Shown: piece after piece, positions 7,182 to 16,224 of the stretch | How positions within the stretch are numbered: the stretch's first letter is position 1 | Layout of the letters: each line of letters opens with the position of its first letter | NCBI GenBank assembly: GCA_051746765.1 | Contig: JBNJFK010000025.1 | Location: 1-16,947 of the forward strand | DNA length: 16,947 nt | Reading direction: 5' to 3' | DNA from: JBBEBE01 sp051746765 | GTDB taxonomy: Bacteria; Bacteroidota; Rhodothermia; Balneolales; Balneolaceae | The notes under the pieces: generated by a model | The model's input: only the letters and a program-made list of their open reading frames with translations | Databases searched by the model: none | What the model was told of the DNA's origin: nothing | Position numbers and translations under genes: made by a program

Positions 7182-8009
7182 ATGCCATTCCAATTGAATC
7201 ACCTTCCCGACCGGACCGAGAAACCCCGCACCAAGGGGATGACGCTGGTACTGGACAAAGGGTACAGCGTGCGACAGGCGGAAGATTTTTGCGAGGTCGC
7301 ATCCGACCACGTAGACATCATCAAGCTGGGTTGGGGAACAGCCTATGTTACCCAGAATCTGGACCGAAAGTTGGATGTGTACCGTGAGTACAACATCCCG
7401 GTCTACTTTGGGGGCACACTGTTCGAAGCCTATGTACTGCGCGACCAGCTGGACAGCTATATCGAGCTGCTTCATCAGTACGACATCCGCTACGTCGAGG
7501 TCTCGAACGGGACCATTTGGCTCTCGGAGAAGCGAAAAGTCGAAATTATTCGCCGTCTGAGTGAAGAGTTTACGGTACTTTCCGAAGTCGGGAGTAAAAA
7601 CCCGAATGACATCATCCCTCCCTACAAATGGGTACGGATGATCGAGCGCGAGTTGGAAGCCGGTGCCTGGAAAATTATTTGTGAAGCACGTGAAAGCGGT
7701 ACCGTTGGTGTTTTTCGTCCCAACGGAGAGGTTCGGTCGGGACTCATCGATGAAATCACCGATCAAATCCCTACGGAACATTTGATTTTCGAAGCCCCGC
7801 AAAAAGAGCAACAGGTCTGGTTTATCCGTAAATTCGGAAGCAATGTGAATCTGGGGAACATTCAGCCGATGGAGGTGATTCCGGTGGAAACGCTCCGACT
7901 TGGATTACGCGGAGACACACTGTTTGATTTCTATTCGTTGAACGACGAACCGATCGGAAATCTCTATCCGAAGAACGGCAAAAACGGAGGGTCGGCAGAT
8001 CCGGAATAG
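7182..8009 (+). CDS. comA: Phosphosulfolactate synthase (ComA family)
   Basis: ComA enzymes add sulfite to phosphoenolpyruvate to give (2R)-phospho-3-sulfolactate, the first step of the archaeal coenzyme M route and of bacterial sulfolactate formation. The 275-residue protein is a TIM-barrel type with the family landmarks in order: RTEKPRTKGMTLVLDKG (11-27), VDIIKLGWGT (44-53), VEVSNGTI (105-112), LSEVGSK (133-139), IICEARESGTVG (165-176) and ETLRLGLRGDTL (236-247). It is complete and of normal length. The start ATG 7182 has no Shine-Dalgarno sequence, like most genes here. It heads a run of five plus-strand genes; the next starts 25 bases after its stop. No ComB phosphatase or ComC dehydrogenase is nearby, so the final product is unknown. 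Sulfolactate or a sulfonolipid precursor is possible, but this is inference. Confidence 0.92.
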   Translation: MPFQLNHLPDRTEKPRTKGMTLVLDKGYSVRQAEDFCEVASDHVDIIKLGWGTAYVTQNLDRKLDVYREYNIPVYFGGTLFEAYVLRDQLDSYIELLHQYDIRYVEVSNGTIWLSEKRKVEIIRRLSEEFTVLSEVGSKNPNDIIPPYKWVRMIERELEAGAWKIICEARESGTVGVFRPNGEVRSGLIDEITDQIPTEHLIFEAPQKEQQVWFIRKFGSNVNLGNIQPMEVIPVETLRLGLRGDTLFDFYSLNDEPIGNLYPKNGKNGGSADPE

Positions 8010-8034
8010 TCACTCCTATTAGCACGAGAGTACC

Positions 8035-8850
8035 ATGAAGATATTATATGCAGCTGCAGAAATTGCTCCTTTTGCCCGAATGACCTATACGGCCGACTTG
8101 CTACGATTCCTACCGGCATCGTTGCAGGACAAAGGATTCGAGATACGTATTCTGCTTCCAAAGTACGGGACCATCAATGATCGTCGTAATCGGTTGCACG
8201 AGGTCATTCGTCTCTCCGGAATCGAAGTGGAGGTCGGGGATACGTGCGAGAGTATGAAGATCAAGGTTGCCAGTATTCCCAATGCGAAACTTCAAGTTTA
8301 CTTTCTCGACAACGATACCTATTTCAAGCGAAAAGGGATGTTCCATGATGCCAAAACAGAGGAGTGGTATCCGGACAATGCCGAACGACTGGTTTTTTAC
8401 AACAAAGGGGTTCTGGAAACAGTCATGAGTCTTGGTTGGGAGCCGGACATCATTCACTGTCACGATTGGCCGGCCGGTCTCATTCCTCTGTTGGCACGTA
8501 CAAAGTACAAGGACGAGGCGATCTTCAAGAAAACAAAAATCGTCTACAATTTGCACCATCCGGAGAACAAGGGGGTGTTTGACGATGACCGTATCCTGGA
8601 TCTTCTCGGTCTTCCCGAGGATATCTCCAGAGACGATCTTGTACAGAACGGGTCGGTAGATCTGTTGCGTCTGGGACTGAAGTACAGCGATCATGTTGTT
8701 ACCGGGAACCATCTCTCGGATCAGTTTGACGATCTGTTCAAGGAACTCGACATCCAGCCTTCCCAAATCCAGGGATCCCCGGAAGATGTCTCCAGCAAGT
8801 TTGCGGACTACTATCAAGAGATTGCCGGTCCGGTCGATACGGATGAATAA
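8035..8850 (+). CDS. Short GT5-type 'glycogen synthase' N-domain protein, probably not a true glycogen synthase
   Basis: The 271 residues match only the N-terminal Rossmann domain of GT5 glycogen/starch synthases; full enzymes are about 480 residues with a second, GT1-type domain. Visible landmarks are MKILYAAAEIAPFA (1-14), the conserved IIHCHDWPAGLIPLL (139-153), a degraded equivalent of the acceptor-site TIHN motif (VYNLHHPENKGVF, 170-182), and a C-terminal SDHVVTGNHLS segment. The ADP-glucose loop KTGGL expected at about 15-19 reads RMTYT instead. From knowledge of the family, this short form is recurrent in Bacteroidota, often beside DUF4270 genes as here, so it is unlikely to be a local truncation. 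No signal peptide is present, so it should be cytoplasmic. It lies 25 bases after comA and 66 bases before the lipoprotein gene. Its function is unknown. Confidence 0.8.
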   Translation: MKILYAAAEIAPFARMTYTADLLRFLPASLQDKGFEIRILLPKYGTINDRRNRLHEVIRLSGIEVEVGDTCESMKIKVASIPNAKLQVYFLDNDTYFKRKGMFHDAKTEEWYPDNAERLVFYNKGVLETVMSLGWEPDIIHCHDWPAGLIPLLARTKYKDEAIFKKTKIVYNLHHPENKGVFDDDRILDLLGLPEDISRDDLVQNGSVDLLRLGLKYSDHVVTGNHLSDQFDDLFKELDIQPSQIQGSPEDVSSKFADYYQEIAGPVDTDE

Positions 8851-8916
8851 TAGAACCGACACAGTCTCCGTTACACAACCCTTCAGATAGAATTACCACT
8901 TCACAGACAAGGTCAC

Positions 8917-10194
8917 GTGCAGGTCATAACCAGATTGTTCAAAGGCGTCGCCCCGGCGGTGCTGTTTCTCCTTTTCATTACAGCGTGCGAAGATCCCGGA
9001 GGAGTCGGAAGTGATTTCCTGGACTCTGAAGGCAAGCTCGAAACCCGAACCCTGGAGGTGGAATCCCTGAATGAGGTTCAAGCGAGTGCCTTTAGCGGGA
9101 ATCTTCCATTCATGGCACTCGGAGAGGTGGATGACCCGCTTTTCGGCCGTTATCGATCCGTGGGATTGATCAAACCGGCCATCGATACGACGTCGATCGG
9201 GTCGGATGTGACCGGGGAGATCCCGTTTCAGCTTCGACTGGTCTTTTCCGGTTCTGTATATGGAGACACACTCTCTTCAGCTACATTTGAAGTTTACCGT
9301 GCAGCGGATGTGTGGCGTGGAAACGAAATCAAATTCGAGGATGACCATCCAGTCGATTCGGCTGAGATGGTGGGGGAATTTACAGTAGACGGGAACGAGA
9401 CGGTCGAAGTAGATCTTTCTCAAACCTGGCGGGAAGAGTTTGAAGCATATCTCTCCAATTCGGAAGTGGATCGAGACTCGACCTATCGGGAAGAGTTCCC
9501 CGGACTGGCGATTGTACCGGCAGCCGGAACAGAGAAGATGCTTTTTGCCGTGATGGAGAGTGGAAGTTCCAGTGCCGACGATCTGGACCAGACTCGGTTT
9601 GTCCGGACACCTCCGGAGGATTCCGATGACAGCGAAGAGGAAGAGGAAGAAGAGGAGGAGGACCCGCGACAGTTTTTGCCTCCACTGGACTGGGGTTATG
9701 TTGGCGAGAGGGATCCGGCTGGACAAGCCGATCCACAGAGCCTCCACCTTCTTAGCTCACTTCATTCATTTGGAGAGCTTGAAACGGGACTGTCCTCCGA
9801 TGTAGTCGATAGCCGAAACCTGGTTCATGTTCAATTGGTGGTCAATGTCAATCGGCAGAGTCTGGAGGCAAATGTACCGGATCACTTCAGTCGCCCGGCC
9901 GTAAATCAATTACAGCTTCACCGGGTCAATTCCGATCGGATCGGCGACTGGATATTTTCACGTGAACCCGATTATGTTGCCCTCTATGATGAGGAGACAG
10001 ACAGTTATCGATTTAACATCACCGGTCACGTTCGGGACCTGCTTTTCGATGAACCAAATCCCGGAACATTCTACATGACGGCACAGTCCATGAACGGTGT
10101 ACTCTTCACCATACCTCTGTACAATGATCAGGCATCGGATGCCGGCCGTCGCCCGAGAATTGTAATCACTTCGGTCAATTCGGACGAATCATGA
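8917..10194 (+). CDS. DUF4270-like surface lipoprotein with poly-glutamate tract
   Basis: The 425-residue protein starts with a type II signal peptide: a hydrophobic stretch (11-22) ending in the lipobox ITAC, with C24 as the lipidation site, followed by EDPGGVGSDF. The IG/VG-S start after the cysteine, the LGEVDDPLFGRYRS segment (about 66-79) and the position next to the short GT5 gene all fit the DUF4270 family of Bacteroidota lipoproteins. The rest looks beta-rich. Nine consecutive glutamates (240-248, DNA 9634-9660) sit in an acidic linker between two halves. The start is GTG 8917; a TTG at 8935 is an alternative that still keeps the signal peptide. Its last four bases overlap the start of the next gene (ATGA), which suggests coupled translation. 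The likely location is the outer membrane, possibly surface exposed. Function is unknown. Confidence 0.72.
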   Translation: MQVITRLFKGVAPAVLFLLFITACEDPGGVGSDFLDSEGKLETRTLEVESLNEVQASAFSGNLPFMALGEVDDPLFGRYRSVGLIKPAIDTTSIGSDVTGEIPFQLRLVFSGSVYGDTLSSATFEVYRAADVWRGNEIKFEDDHPVDSAEMVGEFTVDGNETVEVDLSQTWREEFEAYLSNSEVDRDSTYREEFPGLAIVPAAGTEKMLFAVMESGSSSADDLDQTRFVRTPPEDSDDSEEEEEEEEEDPRQFLPPLDWGYVGERDPAGQADPQSLHLLSSLHSFGELETGLSSDVVDSRNLVHVQLVVNVNRQSLEANVPDHFSRPAVNQLQLHRVNSDRIGDWIFSREPDYVALYDEETDSYRFNITGHVRDLLFDEPNPGTFYMTAQSMNGVLFTIPLYNDQASDAGRRPRIVITSVNSDES

Positions 10195-11486
10195 TCTACC
10201 GACTTCTACTGATCTTTGTGTTGGGCCTGCTACCTGCTCTGTTGATGGCACAGGAGGAGCGTCAGAACCATGCCGGTTCGGCCTACTCCCATGTTGCTTT
10301 CGGGGAACCGCTGGATCTCTATGCAGCCGGCGCTTCCGGTACCGGTTTGCGTGGGGTAAGTTCCTTCGATAATTATACAGCCAACAGTGCCAATCCGGCT
10401 TTGTGGGGGGTTGGAACCTACTCCCGTGGAGCATTGACACTGGATATGCAACACTTGAATGCAACGCAGGGAGCAGACCAATCTGTTCGGAACCGCTATA
10501 TGATCGAGCGCTTTCAGGTGATACTGCCAATCCAGCGAAACCGGCTTGGACTTTCGGTCGGTCTCATGCCCGTGACACGTTCCAACTTTTCGCTCGAGAA
10601 TGAGGGGTCCTTAACGGCCGACCAACTCGATGTAGAGTTCCTGAATCGGGTGGAGGGTACAGGAGGTGTGAATCGCGCAGAAGCCGGCCTCGGATACCGG
10701 GTGGGTAATGGTTTGGCAGTCGGGTACGCGATGAACTACTATTTTGCAACGCTCAATCGACACCACCGTTTCGATTTCGACAGTGCGGCGTTCGGATCCA
10801 TGACCTATGACGAGCAGATTACCGGGACCGGTTTGGGGCATCGTTTCGGACTCTTTCTTCGGAGAGGAGATCTTCTGAGTGAAGGTGATGACTGGGCTCT
10901 TGGGTTCAACATGTTTCTGCCGACAGAATTGGAGATGAACCGGGATGTGGATGCGTTTCGTCAGGTTCGGAACCAGAACCAGCGGGTAGATCTTCTTGGA
11001 GAATCGTCGGTAGATGAGGGAACGATCGAGTTGCCGTTAGAATTTAATATGGGTCTTACGTATACTCCAAGCCGCTATTTTGTGCTTCATGCAGAATGGC
11101 TGGAGCAGCAGTTCGGGAGTGCCCGATACACATTCCGGGCATCCGAGGAACAAATGCTCCGAAATCGACGTAGAATGGGTGGAGGGTTAGAATTCCATCC
11201 GTATCGAAATGATGAAGCGGGAGGTTTCTTCTCCAGATTCAAGTATAGTGCCGGTGCCTCGATGGATACCGGATACTTGAACGTGGGCGGAGATGCCGTA
11301 GATACTGTTACGCTTCACGCCGGGTTGGGAATTCTTTCCGGCCGCACAGCGTCCTCTGTAGACATCGGATTTTACATGGGCTTCAGAGGTGCTGATAATC
11401 CACAACAAGTGGATGAACGTATCTGGGGACTCAAGGTTTCGCTCAATTTGGCCGAAATCATGTTTGTACCCCCGATGTTTCAGTAG
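10191..11486 (+). CDS. Outer-membrane beta-barrel protein, FadL/PorV-like
   Basis: This protein has 431 residues with a Sec signal peptide (1-20, cleavage after LLMA). Near the N-terminus is SSFDNYTANSANPALWG (57-73), the 'NPA' motif typical of FadL/PorV-type barrels. The remainder alternates short polar and aromatic strands with Gly-rich turns (AEAGLGYRVGNGLAVGYAMNYYF, LGLSVGLMP, GFNMFLPTELEM, MGLTYTPSRYFVLHAEW), ending in WGLKVSLNLAEIMFVPPMFQ. This pattern predicts an outer-membrane barrel of about 14 strands. It overlaps the DUF4270-like gene by four bases, so the two are probably made together and may form a complex. The transported substrate is unknown. Alternatives are a hydrophobic-compound porin or a secretion accessory barrel. 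Confidence 0.72.
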   Translation: MIYRLLLIFVLGLLPALLMAQEERQNHAGSAYSHVAFGEPLDLYAAGASGTGLRGVSSFDNYTANSANPALWGVGTYSRGALTLDMQHLNATQGADQSVRNRYMIERFQVILPIQRNRLGLSVGLMPVTRSNFSLENEGSLTADQLDVEFLNRVEGTGGVNRAEAGLGYRVGNGLAVGYAMNYYFATLNRHHRFDFDSAAFGSMTYDEQITGTGLGHRFGLFLRRGDLLSEGDDWALGFNMFLPTELEMNRDVDAFRQVRNQNQRVDLLGESSVDEGTIELPLEFNMGLTYTPSRYFVLHAEWLEQQFGSARYTFRASEEQMLRNRRRMGGGLEFHPYRNDEAGGFFSRFKYSAGASMDTGYLNVGGDAVDTVTLHAGLGILSGRTASSVDIGFYMGFRGADNPQQVDERIWGLKVSLNLAEIMFVPPMFQ

Positions 11487-11562
11487 TCAAATCGTCTGAT
11501 TCCGAATGAAGGATCGGGCGATCAACAAGGTTTCAGGTTGTAATCATCACAAGCAGAACATC

Positions 11563-12888
11563 ATGAAAAAGCTGATTCTCGTTACCGGTCTTCTGTTGGC
11601 TCTTACCGCGACAGCGTTTGCCCAAGGTGGCGAAGCGGAGCCCCCCTACGGTATGGGGCATTTGGAGGCCTACTCACTCTTTTACGAAAATTATCGAACC
11701 GGGGACTACGAGATGGCCCTCACGTTTGGAGAATGGATGCTCGAAGCGAAACCTCGGGAGATCCAGGGGCACAGCAGTTTCTCACTGGACAGACAGTTCG
11801 AGCGATTGATTGATATCTATGCCGGTCTTGCCGAGCAGGAGAGCGACCCAACGGTCCGCAGAGAGTACTACCAAAAAGCGCTCGGTGTCTATGATCTTGC
11901 AATGGAGACCTTTACAGAGGAGGAGATCGATGAGTTTCGTTGGATCAACCGTAAAGGTCGATTCTACCAGGAGAACCGGGATTACATTGACGATGCCATG
12001 GATCAAGCCTATGAGCAGTATCAGGCAGCCTATGATCTGGACTCCGAACGATTTGTGGAGACAGCTGACGGTTACTATGCCCGCATCCTGCTGGATCATG
12101 TTGCCAGCGACGGAGATCGTGAGGAGGCACTTGCCATGATTGATCAGATGGAGCCTCTCGCGAGCGAATCCCTTCAGGAAGCGATTGATGAAGCACGAAA
12201 CGGACTCTTCTCAGACCCGGCTGAGCGGGTGGTCTTTTTGGAAGAGCAATTGGAGGACAGTGAAAACCCGGAAGAAGTTCTGCGGGAGCTGGCCGATCTC
12301 TACGAGGAATTGGACGATCAGGAGAAAGCTATAGAGACCACAAGCCGTCTCTACGACCTGAATCCCGACTTCGATAACACGATGGCGATGGCCGAATTGG
12401 CACTTTCCAATGCAGAGAATAGTGAAGCACTTCGCTACTTGAACGAAGCAGAAGAGAAGGCAGAGTCCGATGCTGAGCGCGTGAATGTTTTGCTCCAGAT
12501 AGCTGATGTGCAGCAACAACAGGATAATCTTCAGGAGGCCCGTGATACGGCTCGTCGAGTCCTCCAGATTGACGAGAGTTCCGGAGATGCATACATGAGA
12601 CTTGCGAGTGTCTATGCATCTGCGGTGAATGCGTGTACCTCCGATCGAAGTATGGAGCGTCGGGACCGAACGGTCTACTGGCTCGTTCTGGACTATCTGG
12701 ATCGGGCACGCGAGGCATCACCGTCGCTGAGTAGTACAGTGAACCGACAATACGCTTCATACGAAGAGGTACAGCCATCTACGGAAGATAAATTCTTCAA
12801 TGGATGGGAAGAGGGGGATTCGTTTCAAATCGACGAGAGTGTCGATGCTTGTTACGGTTGGATCAACGAATCGACCACTGTCCGTTAA
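11563..12888 (+). CDS. Exported TPR-repeat protein with conserved Bacteroidota C-terminus
   Basis: This is a 441-residue protein with a Sec signal peptide (MKKLILVTGLLLALTATAFA, 1-20), then acidic helical sequence. TPR-like helix pairs are clear in the second half: VLRELADLYEELDDQEKAIETTSRLYDLNP, NSEALRYLNEAEEKAES and VLLQIADVQQQQDNLQEARDTARRVLQID. The C-terminal segment around FFNGWEEGDSF and CYGWINESTTVR resembles the conserved ending of a widespread Bacteroidota TPR family. ATG 11563 is preferred over the open frame back to 11506 because it places the signal peptide at the start. It lies 76 bases after the barrel gene and is closed by a strong terminator. It is probably a periplasmic scaffold or assembly factor; its partners are unknown, though the neighbouring lipoprotein and barrel are natural candidates. 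Confidence 0.82.
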   Translation: MKKLILVTGLLLALTATAFAQGGEAEPPYGMGHLEAYSLFYENYRTGDYEMALTFGEWMLEAKPREIQGHSSFSLDRQFERLIDIYAGLAEQESDPTVRREYYQKALGVYDLAMETFTEEEIDEFRWINRKGRFYQENRDYIDDAMDQAYEQYQAAYDLDSERFVETADGYYARILLDHVASDGDREEALAMIDQMEPLASESLQEAIDEARNGLFSDPAERVVFLEEQLEDSENPEEVLRELADLYEELDDQEKAIETTSRLYDLNPDFDNTMAMAELALSNAENSEALRYLNEAEEKAESDAERVNVLLQIADVQQQQDNLQEARDTARRVLQIDESSGDAYMRLASVYASAVNACTSDRSMERRDRTVYWLVLDYLDRAREASPSLSSTVNRQYASYEEVQPSTEDKFFNGWEEGDSFQIDESVDACYGWINESTTVR

Positions 12889-12916
12889 TCAGAAATCTGA
12901 CGAAAAGTTGAATCTT

Positions 12917-12958
12917 GAGAAGAGCCGCAGGTCCAGCCTGTACGGCTCTTCTCTTTTT
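12917..12958 (+). terminator. Rho-independent terminator after the TPR gene
   Basis: GAGAAGAGCCG (12917-12927) pairs perfectly with CGGCTCTTCTC (12943-12953). Inside, CAGG (12928-12931) pairs with CCTG (12937-12940) around a five-base loop, leaving a two-base bulge. Five Ts follow (12954-12958). It sits 28 bases after the TPR stop and closes the five-gene unit. The rest of the gap to the rho start (12959-13128) shows no gene. It holds a TTGACC at 13058-13063 without a well-placed -10 box. Confidence 0.92.
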
Positions 12959-13128
12959 CTTATCTTCAGGCATACGGTTGAGGGTGACACGCCTGCCTCG
13001 CCTCCTCCCGCCAGCAAGTTCCATTACAAAAGAATCGATCCTGCCCCCGTCCACCGATTGACCGAACGCACGGTTTTCATAGATCAAGACAGGGGCACCA
13101 CGGAAGAAACCATCACCAATCGAGAACC

Positions 13129-14352
<1,224 letters not shown>

Positions 14353-14390
14353 CGTACGGATATTGAACGCGGTCATAGAGGTCGTACGTC

Positions 14391-15179
14391 TCAATCGAGT
14401 GGAGGGGGTGTGCCTCCTCCCTGATAGCGATCGAGACGGAATTGACGCCCCAAATAGAGCTTGCGCGCTTCCTCGTCGTCTGCCAACCCTTCGGCAGTGC
14501 CCTCTTTCAAAATCGATCCCTCAAACATGAGATAGGCTCGATCGGTGATGGCGAGCGTTTCGTGAACATTGTGATCCGTGACGAAGATCCCGATCCCTTT
14601 CTCTTTCAACCGGTATACAATCTCCTGAATGTCTTCGACGGCGATTGGATCCACCCCGGCAAACGGCTCGTCCAAGAGCATAAAGCGTGGATTCCGAAGC
14701 AGGGCACGCGCAATTTCGGTTCGACGTCTCTCCCCGCCCGAGAGACTGTACCCCTTGGTATCGACCACACGTTTCAGGCCGAATTCTTCGATCATACGGT
14801 CTGCCTGTTCGCGAATCTCCGATCGGCTTAACGAAAAAAACTCAAGAATAGATTCCAGATTTTCACGAACCGTCAAATTGCGAAAAACACTCGCCTCTTG
14901 TGACAGGTATCCGATACCGAGGCGGGCACGTTGGAACATCGGCATACGGGTCATGCAGGTCTGATCCAGAAAAATGTCTCCACGGTCGGGCCGAACCAGT
15001 CCGGTGAACATATTGAATGTCGTGGTCTTCCCTGCTCCGTTCGGCCCCAAAAGGCCAACGATTTCGCCCTGTCGTACTTCGATGGAGACCTCGTCTACGA
15101 CACATCGTTTGCGGTAGGACTTGACCAGGGTACGACTAAAGAGCCGCGATACAGAGGAGGTCGATTCGTTCGGCATCAT
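14391..15179 (-). CDS. lptB: LPS export ABC transporter ATP-binding protein LptB
   Basis: LptB powers the LptB2FG transporter, which extracts LPS from the inner membrane and pushes it along the Lpt bridge. The 262-residue protein has a complete ABC ATPase set: Walker A GPNGAGKT (45-52), Q-loop YLSQEASVF with Q94, signature LSGGERRR (146-153), Walker B FMLLDEPFAGVDP (166-178) and H-loop VTDHNVHETL (H203). The segment after Walker B (GVDPIAVEDIQ) and the DHNV switch are characteristic of LptB rather than other ABC ATPases. Start ATG 15179 has a second ATG immediately after it; a non-conserved N-terminal stretch of about 14 residues precedes the fold. It is the last gene of the minus-strand cluster, 30 bases after purQ, and no lptA/C/F/G is adjacent. 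Confidence 0.95.
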   Translation of the reverse strand: MMPNESTSSVSRLFSRTLVKSYRKRCVVDEVSIEVRQGEIVGLLGPNGAGKTTTFNMFTGLVRPDRGDIFLDQTCMTRMPMFQRARLGIGYLSQEASVFRNLTVRENLESILEFFSLSRSEIREQADRMIEEFGLKRVVDTKGYSLSGGERRRTEIARALLRNPRFMLLDEPFAGVDPIAVEDIQEIVYRLKEKGIGIFVTDHNVHETLAITDRAYLMFEGSILKEGTAEGLADDEEARKLYLGRQFRLDRYQGGGTPPPLD

Positions 15180-15209
15180 CGTCCCGGTCCGGTTTTAATC
15201 AAGTGTTGG

Positions 15210-15911
15210 TCATGCAATCGAGAGTTCTTCGAACACGGAGTCAAAGAGCAGTCGCCCATCTTCAGAACCCAAAATCGACTCCACGGCACGTTCGGGGTGC
15301 GGCATCATACCCAGGACATTTCGCTGTTCATTTACGATCCCGGCAATGTTGTCCACAGAACCATTGATATTGGACTCCGGGGTGATCTCACCGGATTTCG
15401 TACTGTAGCGAAAGAGGATTTGATCCCCATCCTTGAGCTTGGTCAACCCCTCCGGATCTATGAAATAGTTCCCTTCACCGTGTGAAACCGGAAGTTCCAG
15501 GACTGTACCGGGTGCAAGGTGTCTCGTAAACATCGATTGATCCGTCTCGGTCCGAAGATATGTCTGTTTGCAAATGAAACGAAGCTTCTCGTTGTGAAGC
15601 ATGGTTCCCGGCAGAAGATTTGCTTCGAGAAGAATCTGAAACCCGTTGCAAATTCCCATGACCGGACGACCTTCGTTTACATACGATGTCAAGGCCCCCA
15701 TCACGGGAGAAAAACGGGCAATGGCTCCGGAACGGAGATAATCTCCATAGGAGAAACCGCCGGGGACGATGAGCAGATCGATACCGGAAAGATCGGTCTC
15801 CTTGTGCCAAATGAAGCGAGTTTCGGCGCCCATCACATGCTTCATGGCATGATAAGCGTCGTGATCACAGTTGGATCCTGGAAATACGAGTACTCCGATG
15901 GTTTTGGACAC
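15210..15911 (-). CDS. purQ: Phosphoribosylformylglycinamidine synthase, glutaminase subunit PurQ
   Basis: PurQ is the class I glutamine amidotransferase subunit that supplies ammonia to PurL for conversion of FGAR to FGAM in purine synthesis. The 233 residues show the triad: nucleophile C88 in GICNGFQ, and H205 and E207 in PHPER. Other family marks are VFPGSNCDHD (9-18) and VPGGFSYGDYLRSGAIAR (49-66). The size fits a stand-alone subunit, which goes with the separate PurS upstream and implies a small-type PurL elsewhere in the genome. It starts 5 bases after the clpS stop, so translation is probably coupled. Confidence 0.97.
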   Translation of the reverse strand: MSKTIGVLVFPGSNCDHDAYHAMKHVMGAETRFIWHKETDLSGIDLLIVPGGFSYGDYLRSGAIARFSPVMGALTSYVNEGRPVMGICNGFQILLEANLLPGTMLHNEKLRFICKQTYLRTETDQSMFTRHLAPGTVLELPVSHGEGNYFIDPEGLTKLKDGDQILFRYSTKSGEITPESNINGSVDNIAGIVNEQRNVLGMMPHPERAVESILGSEDGRLLFDSVFEELSIA

Positions 15912-15916
15912 GAGTC

Positions 15917-16222
15917 TTACCCTTTGATTTCAGTCATCAATTGAATTTCCTGCAGTACGGCCTGAACCTTCAGACACGGTTCCAGCTGGTCCTCATAGAC
16001 GGTTGCTTTCCCTTTGTAGTGCACTCGGAGTGTCAGCTCCTTTGCGCGTTGAGTCGAGCATCCGGTCGCTTTGATCAGTTGAGCAATCACTTCTTCGACT
16101 GTGTGAACATCGTCATTGTAAAGAATGACACTCCACGGTGAGTCCGATCGATCGACCTCTTTTTCTTCGATCTCGGTTTCCGGCTCCTTTGCCGGAGCAG
16201 ATTCACGGGAGAGTCCGGCCAT
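15917..16222 (-). CDS. clpS: ATP-dependent Clp protease adaptor ClpS
   Basis: ClpS binds N-degron substrates and delivers them to the Clp protease chaperone. The 101-residue protein has a charged, flexible N-terminal arm (1-29), then the conserved core WSVILYNDDVHTVEEVI with N36, D37 and D38, and VHYKGKA with H68; these match residues that line the N-degron pocket in characterised ClpS proteins. The end ATEIKG-like tail (LMTEIKG) is typical of Bacteroidota members. ATG 16222 is chosen; it falls two bases after the purS stop. A TTG at 16228, overlapping purS, would add two residues. The gene lies between purS and purQ with almost no spacing, and no clpA or clpC is present. Confidence 0.94.
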   Translation of the reverse strand: MAGLSRESAPAKEPETEIEEKEVDRSDSPWSVILYNDDVHTVEEVIAQLIKATGCSTQRAKELTLRVHYKGKATVYEDQLEPCLKVQAVLQEIQLMTEIKG

Positions 16223-16224
16223 GG

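Noticed and set aside
7176..7811. 211-codon open frame antisense to comA
   Set aside because: The ComA motifs are certain on the other strand; the antisense translation shows no family features.
8110..8862. 250-codon open frame antisense to the GT5-N-like gene
   Set aside because: It covers a recognisable coding gene, has no domain signature, and reflects codon bias of the sense strand.
13058..13086. Possible sigma70 promoter of rho (TTGACC at 13058-13063)
   Set aside because: The -35-like box is good, but no -10 box occurs at 16-18 bases; the nearest candidate CATAGA is only 14 bases away and matches 3 of 6.
14353..14390. Repeated CGTACG between rho and lptB as a terminator
   Set aside because: CGTACG is self-complementary and the two copies are far apart, with no T run; it is not a convincing hairpin terminator.
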